A stretch of 25,718 nt of DNA from Fen-1258 sp964595365 (GTDB taxonomy: Bacteria; Bacteroidota; Ignavibacteria; Ignavibacteriales; Melioribacteraceae), in NCBI GenBank assembly GCA_964595365.1, contig CAZQQC010000029.1:1-25718 (forward strand), read 5' to 3'. Shown piece after piece: positions 1-9,040 of this stretch. The translations under genes and the position numbers were made by a program. Every line of letters begins with the position of its first letter. The first letter of the stretch is position 1. The notes below the pieces were generated by a model. The model was not told the DNA's origin. It did not search any database and saw only the letters and a list, made by a program, of their open reading frames with translations.

Positions 1-1609
1 AAACAAACCTGCTTTTGCTGATGAGCGCAATTCCATCCTGCGACGCTTCGAAGACCGACCTTATCAGCAGCAAATCTTTTTCCGATTCTTTCTTTAACGT
101 GATATCGGTTAGAATAACATTATAATATTGAACCGACCCGCCGGGATCATCAACTGTGGCAAAACTTGCAAGTACATGAATCTTTTGTCCTAACTTTGTT
201 ATAAGAGGAAGCTCGGCTGATTGAAGATTCTTCGTTGCAACATCCGATAGAGTAAAGGGGTTCTGCATTAAAAAATATGAATCGATCAGTTCGGCAAATC
301 GCAAATGTTTCACTTCTTCTTCGCTGTATTGAAACACTTCGAGAAACCTCGGATTGGCGTATGTTATCATACCGCGCAGGTCGAGCGTGCAAATAAAATC
401 GTGGGAGTCGGTAACAATATTGCGAAAGCGCTCTTCGGATTTTTTCAGTTCGTTTTCTTTTCTAATTCTTTCGGTAATGTTCGAACAAAGAAGCATTATT
501 GTTTCATCGCCTTCTTCGCCAATTACACCACCCTTCAAGAAAAAGTATTCGGCTATGCTTTCATCTTCGCCAATTTTTATTTCGCTCTGCCATGTTTTTT
601 CTTCCTTAAAGCGGTTCCGGATTTCTTCAAAATATTTTTCGTCGATAGTTGGAAGAATTTTACCGATAAACTTTCCGTAAACTTCGCTGCGCGATAATCC
701 GAATATTTTAGCTGCAGATTCATTCCAGAAAACGATCTTGCCGGATTTGTTTAGTCCTATCAATCCATCAACCATATTTGCAGTTATCTGCTGATATTTT
801 GATAACTCGTCAATTTCTTCTGTAGATAAAGCCGGTTCTTCCGTTTCTTTGGTCAACATTTTCAGTAGAACTATAATGAAGTCTACGGAAAAACCGTCTC
901 CTGAAATAGGCACAAGAGTTACACCTGTAACATAACTGCGTGAATTTTTTTCCAACGGGAATTGTGTAAATAAAACTTGATTTGAGCTGACCACGTTTTC
1001 TAACAATTTCTTGAAAAATATTGATGATAATTTTTTTGTTTGAGGTGCCTGTTTTACGGTTTCAGCTTCGAACACAAAATCGAACATATCTATTTTTTTT
1101 TGCGAATGAAATTTTACGCCGCCGTCGGTGTCAGCCATCAGATAAAAATCGGAAATCGATCCGAGAAAGTTTCTAAACTTTGCCGACTGATCGAGCAATA
1201 ATTCCGATTCTTCCGCCTTTTGCTTTATGTCTTCCAATATTAAAACACCGCCGCTGAATTCGTCGTCTATAATTATTGGCGAGCCTTTTAGAAACAACGT
1301 AACTTTTCCGCCGCTTAATGTTCGAGAAATTGCTATTTCCCTTTCGAACGAACTGCAGTTCTTAATAACATCGAGATCGTTTCTAATATCTGCCGATTCA
1401 AACATTCTATACTCAAAAATACTTTTGCCGATAATTTCACCCGGGCCGCCGCCAAGAACATTTTTGAACATAAAAAGATTATTGTTGGCAAATTTAATTT
1501 TTCCGTCACGCTGAAATATCAAAATACCTATAGGGGCGTACTCAAGAATTTCTCTGAAGGAAACCTCTGCGCCGGCTTTTTCGAACGTTCTGTCCATCGA
1601 TGAGATCAT
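1..1609 (-). CDS. Multi-PAS sensor protein (3' end beyond window)
   Basis: The minus-strand frame is open from the ATG at 1609 to the left edge, giving 536 codons with no stop, so the C-terminus is missing. I see at least three PAS-type blocks. The first is near residues 18-125 (EYAPIGILIF...GKIKFANN), one is near 270-385 (ANMVDGLIGL...GKIVFWNESAAKIFGLS), and one is near 393-505 (SEERFRNIVTDSHDFICTLD...ITYANPRFLEVF). A fourth begins near 518 (FEASQDGIALIS). Residues 140-255 resemble a degenerate sensor domain. No membrane segment or signal peptide is visible, so it is probably a cytosolic sensor. PAS chains like this usually end in a histidine kinase, GGDEF or other output domain, but none lies in the window. 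A GTG at 1624 is an alternative start; an in-frame stop lies at 1637-1639. The signal it senses cannot be read from the sequence. Confidence 0.85.
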   Translation of the reverse strand, partial: MISSMDRTFEKAGAEVSFREILEYAPIGILIFQRDGKIKFANNNLFMFKNVLGGGPGEIIGKSIFEYRMFESADIRNDLDVIKNCSSFEREIAISRTLSGGKVTLFLKGSPIIIDDEFSGGVLILEDIKQKAEESELLLDQSAKFRNFLGSISDFYLMADTDGGVKFHSQKKIDMFDFVFEAETVKQAPQTKKLSSIFFKKLLENVVSSNQVLFTQFPLEKNSRSYVTGVTLVPISGDGFSVDFIIVLLKMLTKETEEPALSTEEIDELSKYQQITANMVDGLIGLNKSGKIVFWNESAAKIFGLSRSEVYGKFIGKILPTIDEKYFEEIRNRFKEEKTWQSEIKIGEDESIAEYFFLKGGVIGEEGDETIMLLCSNITERIRKENELKKSEERFRNIVTDSHDFICTLDLRGMITYANPRFLEVFQYSEEEVKHLRFAELIDSYFLMQNPFTLSDVATKNLQSAELPLITKLGQKIHVLASFATVDDPGGSVQYYNVILTDITLKKESEKDLLLIRSVFEASQDGIALISKSRFV

Positions 1610-1707
1610 TGATGCAAAGTTCACTAAATACTGAATTCAATTTATGAAATAGACGAACGAAATTAAATATGAAATGGAGTTTCGCCAATCACCAAGGATC
1701 GATATAA

Positions 1708-2985
1708 TTATATGTACCTGACAATTTTGTCAAGAATCCTGGTTGTTGCCCCCAAATTTTCTTTTATGTAATCAGAACAAATCTTGCCTGCTTTTGCATT
1801 CGCTGTTTTATTTGTGAAGAGAGTCCGCAGGGTTCTATAAGCTTCTTTCTTGTTCCGGATTACGAAGCCGCCGCCGATTTTTGCAAGATGAACAGCCTCT
1901 TGACTGTTCTCATGTTTCGGTCCGTAAAGGACAGGTATTCCGTAAACCGCTGGTTCAAGAACGTTGTGAATTCCCTGCTTGAAACTTCCACCGACGTAGG
2001 CAACGTCAGCGTACATGTACAACGTCAGAAGAATGCCGATCGAATCAATAATAATTATTCGTTCGCCTTTGTAATTGTTGAGATCCGAAAAGCGAATGGT
2101 TTTAAATTTGTTTCGAATTGTATGTTCGGTGTTTTCAATATGCAGAATAGTCGGTTCATGCGGAACAATCAAGGTTATCACGCTTTCGTCATACTCCATC
2201 AATTTCAAAAGCGCAGGAAGCATTATCTCTTCGTCATTTTCCCACGAACTGCCAAAAACAAAAACCTTTTTGCCGTCGAAAAATTTATCTTTAAAAAGTT
2301 TTCTTTCTTTCGCTTCAAGGCTTTTTTGATAAACCCTGTCGAATCTTGTATCGCCGACTTTTTCCAGCTTAGATTTATCAATGTTGAATGCACCGAAGTT
2401 ATCTACATCGTTCTGCGAGACAGCCAAAATTTTTGTAACGCTGGAATAAAGCGACCTGTGAAAGCTTTTTGCAAGCAGCCACTTACGGGGAGTTTTCGGT
2501 TTCATGGTTGCATCTGCTATGAAGCATGGAATTTTTTTGTGTTCAAGTTGCCATATCATGTTTGGCCAAATATCATAACGCATGAAAACGGCTATTTGGG
2601 GACGGACAAGATTTAAGAAATGATTTGTCATCATCGGAGTATCGTACGGAAAATAGGCAATTAAGTCGGCGTAAGGATACTTAAGCGAATTGGTATAACC
2701 GGATGGAGAAAAAAACGTGATTATAATGTTAACATTTTTTTTCTCTTTAATTTTTTCAATTATCGGTTTGGCTTGCTCAAATTCTCCCATTGATGAAGAA
2801 TGAAACCAAATCATTTTTTTACTTCTATCGATCCCCGTCAAATCAATTATCAAGTTTTCGAAAAGTTTCTTTCTACCTTCAATTCCCGTTCTTATCTTGG
2901 GATTAAACATCTTACCGAAAAGGAGAAGAAATTTTATTAGAGGAATAACAACAATATTATAAATCCAATACCAAACTCTATTCAT
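1708..2985 (-). CDS. waaA: 3-deoxy-D-manno-octulosonic acid (Kdo) transferase
   Basis: GT30-family transferase that adds Kdo from CMP-Kdo to the lipid A precursor at the inner face of the cytoplasmic membrane. The product is 425 aa, the usual length. Residues 5-25 form the hydrophobic N-terminal anchor. The acceptor-side motif is at 60-70 (WFHSSSMGEFE), with Glu68 at the place of the family's catalytic base. The C-terminal nucleotide-sugar half carries VFGSSWENDEE and the AYVGGSF and EPAVYGIPVLYGP motifs. The start overlaps the end of the upstream GT9 gene by 4 bp, so the two are probably translated together for LPS core synthesis. Whether it adds one or more Kdo residues cannot be told. Family assignment is firm. 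Confidence 0.95.
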   Translation of the reverse strand: MNRVWYWIYNIVVIPLIKFLLLFGKMFNPKIRTGIEGRKKLFENLIIDLTGIDRSKKMIWFHSSSMGEFEQAKPIIEKIKEKKNVNIIITFFSPSGYTNSLKYPYADLIAYFPYDTPMMTNHFLNLVRPQIAVFMRYDIWPNMIWQLEHKKIPCFIADATMKPKTPRKWLLAKSFHRSLYSSVTKILAVSQNDVDNFGAFNIDKSKLEKVGDTRFDRVYQKSLEAKERKLFKDKFFDGKKVFVFGSSWENDEEIMLPALLKLMEYDESVITLIVPHEPTILHIENTEHTIRNKFKTIRFSDLNNYKGERIIIIDSIGILLTLYMYADVAYVGGSFKQGIHNVLEPAVYGIPVLYGPKHENSQEAVHLAKIGGGFVIRNKKEAYRTLRTLFTNKTANAKAGKICSDYIKENLGATTRILDKIVRYI

Positions 2986-3968
2986 AATTCCGCTAAGAAT
3001 TTTTCGACACTTTTCAAAACAAATTGTGGTCTAATTTCTTTCATGCAATTGAAATGCCCTTTAGGACAACCCGATTTTCCAATGTGGCTGCAAGGTCTGC
3101 AAGATAACGATTTATTTTCTAAGATTAAATTTTTCACTCCGTACGGTGCAAATCCAAACTCTCTTACGGTAGAACCAAAAATTGCTGCTACAGGAGTACC
3201 AACTGCAGCGGCAGTATGCATTAATCCTGAATCATTTGAGATAATCAGCTTGCACAATTTCATATTAGCTGCAATATGAAAAAGATTATTGTCGTTCTGC
3301 ATGTTGATGCAGCCGTTAATTTTAGCAGAGAGTTCCGTACAAAGTTCTTTTTCAGCTTCACCTCCAAAGAGAACTATAATATAACCCGATTTCACAAGTC
3401 CATTCCCGACCTCAACAAAATATTCCGAAAGCCAGCGTTTGGTAAAATGTTTTGCGCCCGGACAAAAACCGATATACCTTTTCTGCGGATCAAGAGAAGG
3501 CAAAATATCATGCGGCAAAAAAAGGTCTAATCCTCTGTCGTCGAGAGCAACATTCGATGCTGCAGCATATCTTTCCGGAATCGTTTTAATTTCTCCCAGC
3601 AAATTTATCTTGAACCAAACAAGCATCATTTTTTTAATTGCGGGTTTTTTAAAGCGCAATGTTTTAGTATTTAGCAAGCGGGTTAACGCTCTGCTTCTAA
3701 AGTTGTTTTGGATATCTATAATCAAATTGTAACTGCGGGAATTCAGTTCGGCAGCCAATCTTTCCAGCCGATCTTTGTCGTAAACATAAATTCTGGAAAG
3801 GTTTGGATTGAACAGAACTGAATCCTTAAAATCTTTCTTAACTACAAAATCAATTACGGCTTCCGGATATTTTTTCTTAATTGATCTGAGAACAGGTGTG
3901 GAAAGAAGAATATCGCCAAGAGAACTTAGCCGGATTATGAGTATTTTATTTACTGCACCGTTGCCCAA
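2982..3968 (-). CDS. GT9 glycosyltransferase, ADP-heptose:LPS heptosyltransferase-like
   Basis: 328-aa glycosyltransferase family 9 protein. The N-terminal motif is KILIIRLSSLGDILLSTPVL (residues 8-27), typical of WaaF/WaaC/WaaQ. The donor-binding motif SNDSGLMHTAAAVGTP is at 244-259, and the C-terminal cysteine cluster CRPC...GCPKGHFNCM is common in this family. It is expected to transfer heptose to the Kdo-lipid A core at the cytosolic membrane face, which fits the 4-bp overlap with waaA. The start codon is TTG at 3968. An in-frame TAA lies six bases upstream and no later ATG precedes the motif, so the TTG start is well supported. A clear promoter lies at 3995-4025. Which heptose position it serves is not decidable. 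Confidence 0.9.
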   Translation of the reverse strand: MGNGAVNKILIIRLSSLGDILLSTPVLRSIKKKYPEAVIDFVVKKDFKDSVLFNPNLSRIYVYDKDRLERLAAELNSRSYNLIIDIQNNFRSRALTRLLNTKTLRFKKPAIKKMMLVWFKINLLGEIKTIPERYAAASNVALDDRGLDLFLPHDILPSLDPQKRYIGFCPGAKHFTKRWLSEYFVEVGNGLVKSGYIIVLFGGEAEKELCTELSAKINGCINMQNDNNLFHIAANMKLCKLIISNDSGLMHTAAAVGTPVAAIFGSTVREFGFAPYGVKNLILENKSLSCRPCSHIGKSGCPKGHFNCMKEIRPQFVLKSVEKFLAEL

Positions 3969-3994
3969 GCGTTTTTAGCAATGTTATTGATGCG

Positions 3995-4025
3995 CAAATT
4001 TAGATAATTCGAAATTTGCTTCCAA
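3995..4025 (-). promoter_or_regulatory. Bacteroidota-type promoter for the GT9-waaA pair
   Basis: On the minus strand, TTG (4025-4023), a spacer of exactly 20 bp, then TAAATTTG (4002-3995). This matches the Bacteroidetes sigma-70 -33/-7 elements. The -7 box ends 26 bp before the TTG start codon at 3968, implying a short leader. It is divergent from the promoter at 4052-4082. Confidence 0.65.
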
Positions 4026-4051
4026 CCCGCATAAAACAAAGGATAAAAGTG

Positions 4052-4082
4052 TTGTTAGTAAAAGCACTCTTCTTTATTTTTG
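4052..4082 (+). promoter_or_regulatory. Bacteroidota-type promoter for the small unknown gene
   Basis: TTG (4052-4054), 20-bp spacer, TATTTTTG (4075-4082), matching TAnnTTTG. It lies 27 bp before the ATG at 4110 and faces away from the waaA-side promoter. It is the main argument that the plus-strand 90-aa ORF is the real gene, not the opposite-strand frame. Confidence 0.6.
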
Positions 4083-4109
4083 TCCAGGTAAAATTTTCAG
4101 GATAAAATT

Positions 4110-4382
4110 ATGACTTCACTACCGTCTCCGGCAACAAAATACTTTCCGGAAACTTCGCTTGAAAAACAATGCTATAACATTGCAGAAAGGTTCAAAGAAA
4201 ATATTCCGATAATGAATGATAGGAACCGTCTCGGTTTTAATCTATACCGATTTATGAAAGAAGAAGGCGACGCACCGGAAATCTTAGTGAGTTCCGCAAA
4301 AATCAAGATTGTTGGAATAACAAAAGAGGAACTCGCCAGGAGAATTTCGGAAGAATTAACAAAAATTAAAATTACGAATTGA
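4110..4382 (+). CDS. Small hypothetical protein, 90 aa
   Basis: I do not recognise this protein. It is 90 aa, charged and soluble-looking, with no signal peptide or membrane segment. The N-terminal half is polar (SLEKQCYNIAERFKENIP). Residues 60-90 resemble a short beta strand followed by an amphipathic helix (ITKEELARRISEELTKI). Support for a real gene comes from a well-formed promoter at 4052-4082, a normal ATG and an ending 18 bp before the convergent fbp stop. An overlapping minus-strand frame at 4172-4399 is judged a shadow because it has no promoter and would run into the fbp 3' end. Function unknown. Confidence 0.6.
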   Translation: MTSLPSPATKYFPETSLEKQCYNIAERFKENIPIMNDRNRLGFNLYRFMKEEGDAPEILVSSAKIKIVGITKEELARRISEELTKIKITN

Positions 4383-4399
4383 CAATTTTCGATTCGCAA

Positions 4400-5416
4400 T
4401 TATTCTTTCTCATCCGCTTCAGCTAAAAATTTTTCCACGAGGAGTACATCTTCTTCACTTCCGATAAAAATTGGACTCCTTTCATGCAAAGATTCCGGCT
4501 GTATTTCCAGAATTCTTTTCTTTCCGTCGGTTGCCCGCCCGCCCGCGGCTTCAACAATAAACGACATTGGATTGCACTCGTACATCAAGCGAAGTTTACC
4601 TTTCACATTGCGTTTATCTCCCGGATAAATAAAAATTCCGCCGTATAAAAGTGTGCGGTGAATATCTGCAACCATCGATCCTACATAACGTGCTTGATAA
4701 GGTTTACCATCATATTGATTGGCTTGAAGGAATTTTATGTAGTTCTTCAACCCTTGATGCCAGGAGAAATAATTGCCTTCGTTCAAACTGTAGATTCTTC
4801 CTTTCTTTGGAATACAAATGTTCTCGTGCGACAGCAAAAATTCGCCGAATGCCGGATCCAAAGTAAAACCGTGAACGCCGTGACCTGTTGTATAAACCAG
4901 AATTGTACTTGAACCGTAAACTACGTAACCGGCAACTTCTTGTTTATATCCGGGCTGAAGGCAATCTTCGCGGGTTCCGGGTCCGTTTCCGCCGCTGATT
5001 CTTTTATAGATTGAAAAAATTGTTCCTATACTTATGTTGGCATCGATGTTCGATGAACCGTCAAGAGGGTCGAAGAGCAGAACGTACTTTCCGATTTTTT
5101 GATTGGGCGGCAAATGAATAATGTCCTCCTCTTCTTCGGAAGCCATAACGCAAAAATGCCCGCCGTGGTCCATTGCTTTAATCAGCATTTCGTGCGCGTA
5201 GATATCAAGTTTCTTAACCTGATCGCCCGATTTGTTGTTCTCTCCTGTGAATCCAAGAATATCTACAAGTCCGGCTTTGTTTACTTCAAGTGAAATTACT
5301 TTGGCAGCTAAACCAAGCTGAAGGAGAATTGCAGAAAGTTCTCCGGTAGCTTCCGGGTGTTGTTTTTCGCCTTCCAAAATGTGGCGCGGCAAAGTCATGA
5401 ATCTTGTTGTTGCCAT
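4400..5416 (-). CDS. fbp: Fructose-1,6-bisphosphatase, class I
   Basis: 338-aa cytosolic enzyme that hydrolyses fructose-1,6-bisphosphate to fructose-6-phosphate in gluconeogenesis. The class I signature is clear: acidic run EEEE at 94-97, then DPLDGSSN at 116-123 with the metal-binding Asp116 and Asp119 and the phosphate-binding GSS. Later come YVGSMVADIHRTL and the substrate region KLRLMYECNPMSFIVEAAGG. Length is normal for the bacterial class I type. The ATG lies 10 bp after the stop of the second ABC exporter gene, so it is probably the last gene of a three-gene transcript. That grouping has no obvious metabolic logic. Confidence 0.96.
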   Translation of the reverse strand: MATTRFMTLPRHILEGEKQHPEATGELSAILLQLGLAAKVISLEVNKAGLVDILGFTGENNKSGDQVKKLDIYAHEMLIKAMDHGGHFCVMASEEEEDIIHLPPNQKIGKYVLLFDPLDGSSNIDANISIGTIFSIYKRISGGNGPGTREDCLQPGYKQEVAGYVVYGSSTILVYTTGHGVHGFTLDPAFGEFLLSHENICIPKKGRIYSLNEGNYFSWHQGLKNYIKFLQANQYDGKPYQARYVGSMVADIHRTLLYGGIFIYPGDKRNVKGKLRLMYECNPMSFIVEAAGGRATDGKKRILEIQPESLHERSPIFIGSEEDVLLVEKFLAEADEKE

Positions 5417-5426
5417 CTATCCTCCC

Positions 5427-7217
5427 TTAAACAGTTTTGAAAATCTCCTGATCTTTATATTGTAACTGATAAAGTCTGTAATAGATTCCTTTCTTCGCCA
5501 AAAGTTCTTGATGCGTTCCGCTTTCTTTCAGTTCTCCTTTGTGCATTACCAGAATTTTATCTGCATTCTGTATTGTCGAAAGTCGATGCGCTATAACAAT
5601 AGATGTTCTACCTGCCAAAAGTTTTTCTATTGCATTCTGAATTAACTGCTCGGATTCCGTATCAATGCTCGAAGTCGCTTCATCCAAAATAAGGATTTGC
5701 GGATTATAAGCAAGAGCCCTCGCGAAAGAAATTAGCTGCTTTTGCCCCACACTCAATGTAGCTCCCTTTTCCTTTACTTCTTCGTCGTAGCCGTTTGGAA
5801 GCCGGGAAATGAATTTATGAGCACCTACAATTTTTGCTGCGTCAACAATTTGGTCGTCGCTTATTTGATCCGACCCCAATGAAATATTTGACTTGATTGT
5901 TCCGCTGAAAAGAAATACGTCCTGAAGAACTAACGAAATATGTTTTCGCAGTTCATGTTTTTTCATATCACGTATATCAACGCCGTCTAAAGTTATACTT
6001 CCTTTTTCAATATCGTAGAAACGTGTGAGAATGTTTATCAGACTGGTTTTGCCGGCACCAGTTGCACCAACAATTGCAATTGTTTCGCCCGGCTTGATTT
6101 CGAAAGAAACATCTTTTAAAACATGTTCACCGGTATTGTATGCGAACCAAACATTTTTGAACTCGATAGCACCTTTAACATTCCCCGGTTGAACCGACAC
6201 ATCGGGATCATTGATGAATGTTTTGTTGTCCAGCAGTTTAAAGATTCTTTCGGATGAAGCCATTGCCGTTTGAAGAATATTATATTTTTCAGACAGATCG
6301 CGCACGGGCCGCCAGAACATTTCTGTGTATTGAAGGAATGCAAATAAAATTCCGATTGTTAAATGGCTTTGAATTACTTTTCCGCCGCCATACCAAATAA
6401 TCAGCGCAACAGTTATAGAACTTAGCAGCTCAACAAACGGGAAAAAAACTGCGTAGTAAAAAACAGATTTCACGTTGGCGGTTCGATAATCCCAATTAAT
6501 CGAAGAAAATTTTTCCAATTCATTTTTTTCTTTGGCAAAAATCTGAACTATGTTCATTCCCGTTACATGTTCTTGCATGTATGAGTTCAGGCGCGCAAGA
6601 TAGAATCTTACATCTCGATAAGCATCCCGCACTTTTCTTCTGAACAAAAACGTTGCATAAAATAAAAACGGAATCACGGAAAGAGTTACCAGCGCTAAAT
6701 CCCAAGACATTGAAAACATAAAAATGAAAATCCAGATGATGACGAACACATCGCTGAAGACCGCAACAATGCCGGATGAAAACATGTCGTTCAGTGCGTC
6801 AACATCGTTCGTTACGCGCGTAACGGTTCTGCCGATTGGTGTTTTATCGAAATATTTAAGTGCAAGTTTTTGAACGTGGGAAAAAATTTGTACCCGTAAA
6901 TCAAAAATAATTTTCTGCCCCATCAATTCCGTATAGTAAGTTAAGAAGTATTGAACGATTGCTTGAAATACGAGAGAGCCAAGCAGAGCTGCGGCAATCA
7001 AAAATAATCCGTGATAATTTTTCGCAGCAATGTAATCATCGAACGCTATCTTGCCAAGATACGGACGGAGCGGACCCAGCGCTGCAACCAAAATATTCAG
7101 TACGATGGCAAGTATAACATATTTTTTGTACGGCTGAACATATTTCAGCAATCTTCTCATCAATTTCGAATCGTACGCTTTACCTAATATTTCATCATCC
7201 TTATGTTCTTCGGCCAT
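5427..7217 (-). CDS. ABC exporter half-transporter, partner with intact catalytic Glu
   Basis: 596-aa type IV ABC exporter: six membrane helices in residues ~35-320, then one ATPase domain. The family includes MsbA, LmrCD and TM287/288. Walker A GATGAGKTS is at 384-392, the Q-loop lies in LVLQDVFLF, Walker B ILILDE ends with the catalytic Glu513, and the H-loop is IVIAHR. The signature motif is LSVGQ (488-492), with Val490 in place of Gly. The upstream gene has the complementary pattern, so the two probably form a heterodimer with one consensus and one degenerate ATP site. Only 5 bp separate the genes. Substrate unknown: drug, lipid or lipid-linked sugar are all possible. Confidence 0.93.
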   Translation of the reverse strand: MAEEHKDDEILGKAYDSKLMRRLLKYVQPYKKYVILAIVLNILVAALGPLRPYLGKIAFDDYIAAKNYHGLFLIAAALLGSLVFQAIVQYFLTYYTELMGQKIIFDLRVQIFSHVQKLALKYFDKTPIGRTVTRVTNDVDALNDMFSSGIVAVFSDVFVIIWIFIFMFSMSWDLALVTLSVIPFLFYATFLFRRKVRDAYRDVRFYLARLNSYMQEHVTGMNIVQIFAKEKNELEKFSSINWDYRTANVKSVFYYAVFFPFVELLSSITVALIIWYGGGKVIQSHLTIGILFAFLQYTEMFWRPVRDLSEKYNILQTAMASSERIFKLLDNKTFINDPDVSVQPGNVKGAIEFKNVWFAYNTGEHVLKDVSFEIKPGETIAIVGATGAGKTSLINILTRFYDIEKGSITLDGVDIRDMKKHELRKHISLVLQDVFLFSGTIKSNISLGSDQISDDQIVDAAKIVGAHKFISRLPNGYDEEVKEKGATLSVGQKQLISFARALAYNPQILILDEATSSIDTESEQLIQNAIEKLLAGRTSIVIAHRLSTIQNADKILVMHKGELKESGTHQELLAKKGIYYRLYQLQYKDQEIFKTV

Positions 7218-7222
7218 TATCC

Positions 7223-8974
7223 TTAACTCATTTCCGAAAGTTCTTCTTCTAAAAGTTGTTTGTAATACAGATCGGCATAGATGCCGCCTCTTGCAACCAA
7301 TTCTTCGTGTGTCCCTTCTTCGGCAATTTTGCCTTTGTCCAAAACAAAAATTTTGTCGGAATCCTTTACTGTAGAAATTCTGTGACTGATAATTATACTC
7401 GTACGCATCTTCATAAATTCTTTTAGCCGTTTCAAAATTTCCTCTTCGGTGTGAGTATCGACGGCAGAGAAAGAATCATCTAGTATCAAAATTTTCGGAT
7501 CGATTGCGAGTGCACGGGCAAGTGTCGAACGCTGCTTCTGTCCGCCGGAAAGTGTAATTCCTCTTTCGCCGAGAACCGTTTCGTATCTATTTAGAAAACT
7601 ATTTACATCTTTTGACAGTTGAGCTATCTCCGAAACTCTTTCTACCACATCTTGCGAACCGTTCTCCATTCCATATAGAATGTTGTTCGTTAGTGTATCG
7701 GAAAACAGAAAAGTTTCTTGAGGAATAAGTCCAATATTTGTTCGCAGAATTTCCAGCGGAATATTCTTAACGTTTTTTCTATCGATTAATACTTCTCCCG
7801 AAGTTACATCGTATAATCGTGTAATCAAATTTATAAGCGAAGTTTTGCCAACTCCGGTATGACCGATGAACGCAACCGTTTTCCCTTTTTCAATTTTGAA
7901 ATTAAGATTGTTGAGAACAAGCGGCAAGTTTTCCGAGTAACGGAAACTTACGTTCCTGAATTCTATTAAACCTTCTATATTTTGAATTGTGTTGTCCGTT
8001 TCGATATTATCTGAAACCTCATACGGCTCGTTAAAAATTTTCAAGAGGCGTTTCATACTTGCATCTGCCTGTTGAATCAAGTTAGCAACAAAGCCGAAAG
8101 AGATCATCGGCCAGATTAACAGCGAGAGATAAAAGACAAATGCGAAAATTGTTCCGATTGAAAGCTTGCCATCCATAACCATATATCCGCCGAAAAGAAC
8201 CACTATGATGCTTGAAAGCCCTGCGAGCATGAAAAATACAGGCTGAAACAATGCCTGCAGTTTCACCAAATGCATTTTCCGCTTCAGGTACTCATCGCTT
8301 TCTTTCGTGAATTGATCGATCTCATATTCCTCGCGCACGTACGATTTGATAACCCTGATACCTGAAAAGTTTTCCTGAGCACGTGTTGTGAGATCCGAAA
8401 ATTTTTCCTGGATACGTGTATAACGCACATGAACTTTTTTCATTACTATATAAATAATGATCGACAAGAATGGAAGCGGAAGAAGTGCATAAAGCGTTAA
8501 CAGCGGACTCAATGAAATCATGATCGGAATAATCATCAGAAAAAGTACCCCGTTGTCGATCGAGTACATCACCGCAGGACCGGCAAACGATCGGACGGAA
8601 TTAATATCGTTTGTTGCGTGCGACATTATATTGCCGGTTGAGTTATTCTGAAAAAACCGCAGCGGAAGTTTTTGAATGTGTTCCCAGAAGTCGCGCCTAA
8701 GATCGTACTCAATCTCACGCGATACAACGATAATAGTTTCGCGAATCAAAAATGAAAATACTCCGGCGACGAGCGTTGTACCAACAATCAAAAATGCATG
8801 GTTAATCAGCAACGGAAAACTAAAATTATCTTTCAGCGAATTGATACTGTCTTTTATAAGAATAGGTATATAAACCGTACAGAGATTCGAAAAAAGAATA
8901 AAGAGAACTCCCAGGGCGAGCTTCTTTTTGTACCTAAGAAAATACTTTTTTAGATGGGTTAGATGACCAAACAA
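7223..8974 (-). CDS. ABC exporter half-transporter, partner with Asp at the catalytic Glu position
   Basis: 583-aa type IV ABC exporter with an N-terminal six-helix membrane domain (about 15-305) and a C-terminal ATPase domain. Walker A GHTGVGKT is at 371-378, the canonical signature LSGGQ at 475-479, and the H-loop is IIISHR. Walker B is ILILDD: Asp500 replaces the catalytic glutamate. This is the hallmark of the degenerate site of heterodimeric exporters such as TM287/288 and LmrCD. It is first in a probable operon with the second half-transporter (5 bp away) and fbp. Upstream lie the serS terminator and a heptad-repeat element. A membrane location is certain; the transported substrate is not inferable. 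Confidence 0.93.
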   Translation of the reverse strand: MFGHLTHLKKYFLRYKKKLALGVLFILFSNLCTVYIPILIKDSINSLKDNFSFPLLINHAFLIVGTTLVAGVFSFLIRETIIVVSREIEYDLRRDFWEHIQKLPLRFFQNNSTGNIMSHATNDINSVRSFAGPAVMYSIDNGVLFLMIIPIMISLSPLLTLYALLPLPFLSIIIYIVMKKVHVRYTRIQEKFSDLTTRAQENFSGIRVIKSYVREEYEIDQFTKESDEYLKRKMHLVKLQALFQPVFFMLAGLSSIIVVLFGGYMVMDGKLSIGTIFAFVFYLSLLIWPMISFGFVANLIQQADASMKRLLKIFNEPYEVSDNIETDNTIQNIEGLIEFRNVSFRYSENLPLVLNNLNFKIEKGKTVAFIGHTGVGKTSLINLITRLYDVTSGEVLIDRKNVKNIPLEILRTNIGLIPQETFLFSDTLTNNILYGMENGSQDVVERVSEIAQLSKDVNSFLNRYETVLGERGITLSGGQKQRSTLARALAIDPKILILDDSFSAVDTHTEEEILKRLKEFMKMRTSIIISHRISTVKDSDKIFVLDKGKIAEEGTHEELVARGGIYADLYYKQLLEEELSEMS

Positions 8975-9015
8975 AGCAGACCGAAATCCTTTCTATATTC
9001 AAACACATGCATTTC

Positions 9016-9040
9016 AAAAAAAATTCCTTTTGTAAAGGAA
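9016..9040 (-). terminator. Rho-independent terminator downstream of serS
   Basis: On the minus strand a perfect 7-bp stem (TTCCTTT 9040-9034, loop ACA, AAAGGAA 9030-9024) is followed by eight T residues (9023-9016). It is about 70 bp past the serS stop and 41 bp before the first ABC gene. The stem is AT-rich, so efficiency is uncertain. Confidence 0.6.

Noticed and set aside
1888..2616. Plus-strand 242-codon open frame
   Set aside because: Lies wholly inside waaA on the opposite strand, lacks family motifs, and the waaA frame is unmistakable.
4172..4399. Minus-strand 75-codon frame opposite the 90-aa gene
   Set aside because: No promoter or ribosome-binding site; the plus-strand frame has a well-formed promoter 27 bp upstream.
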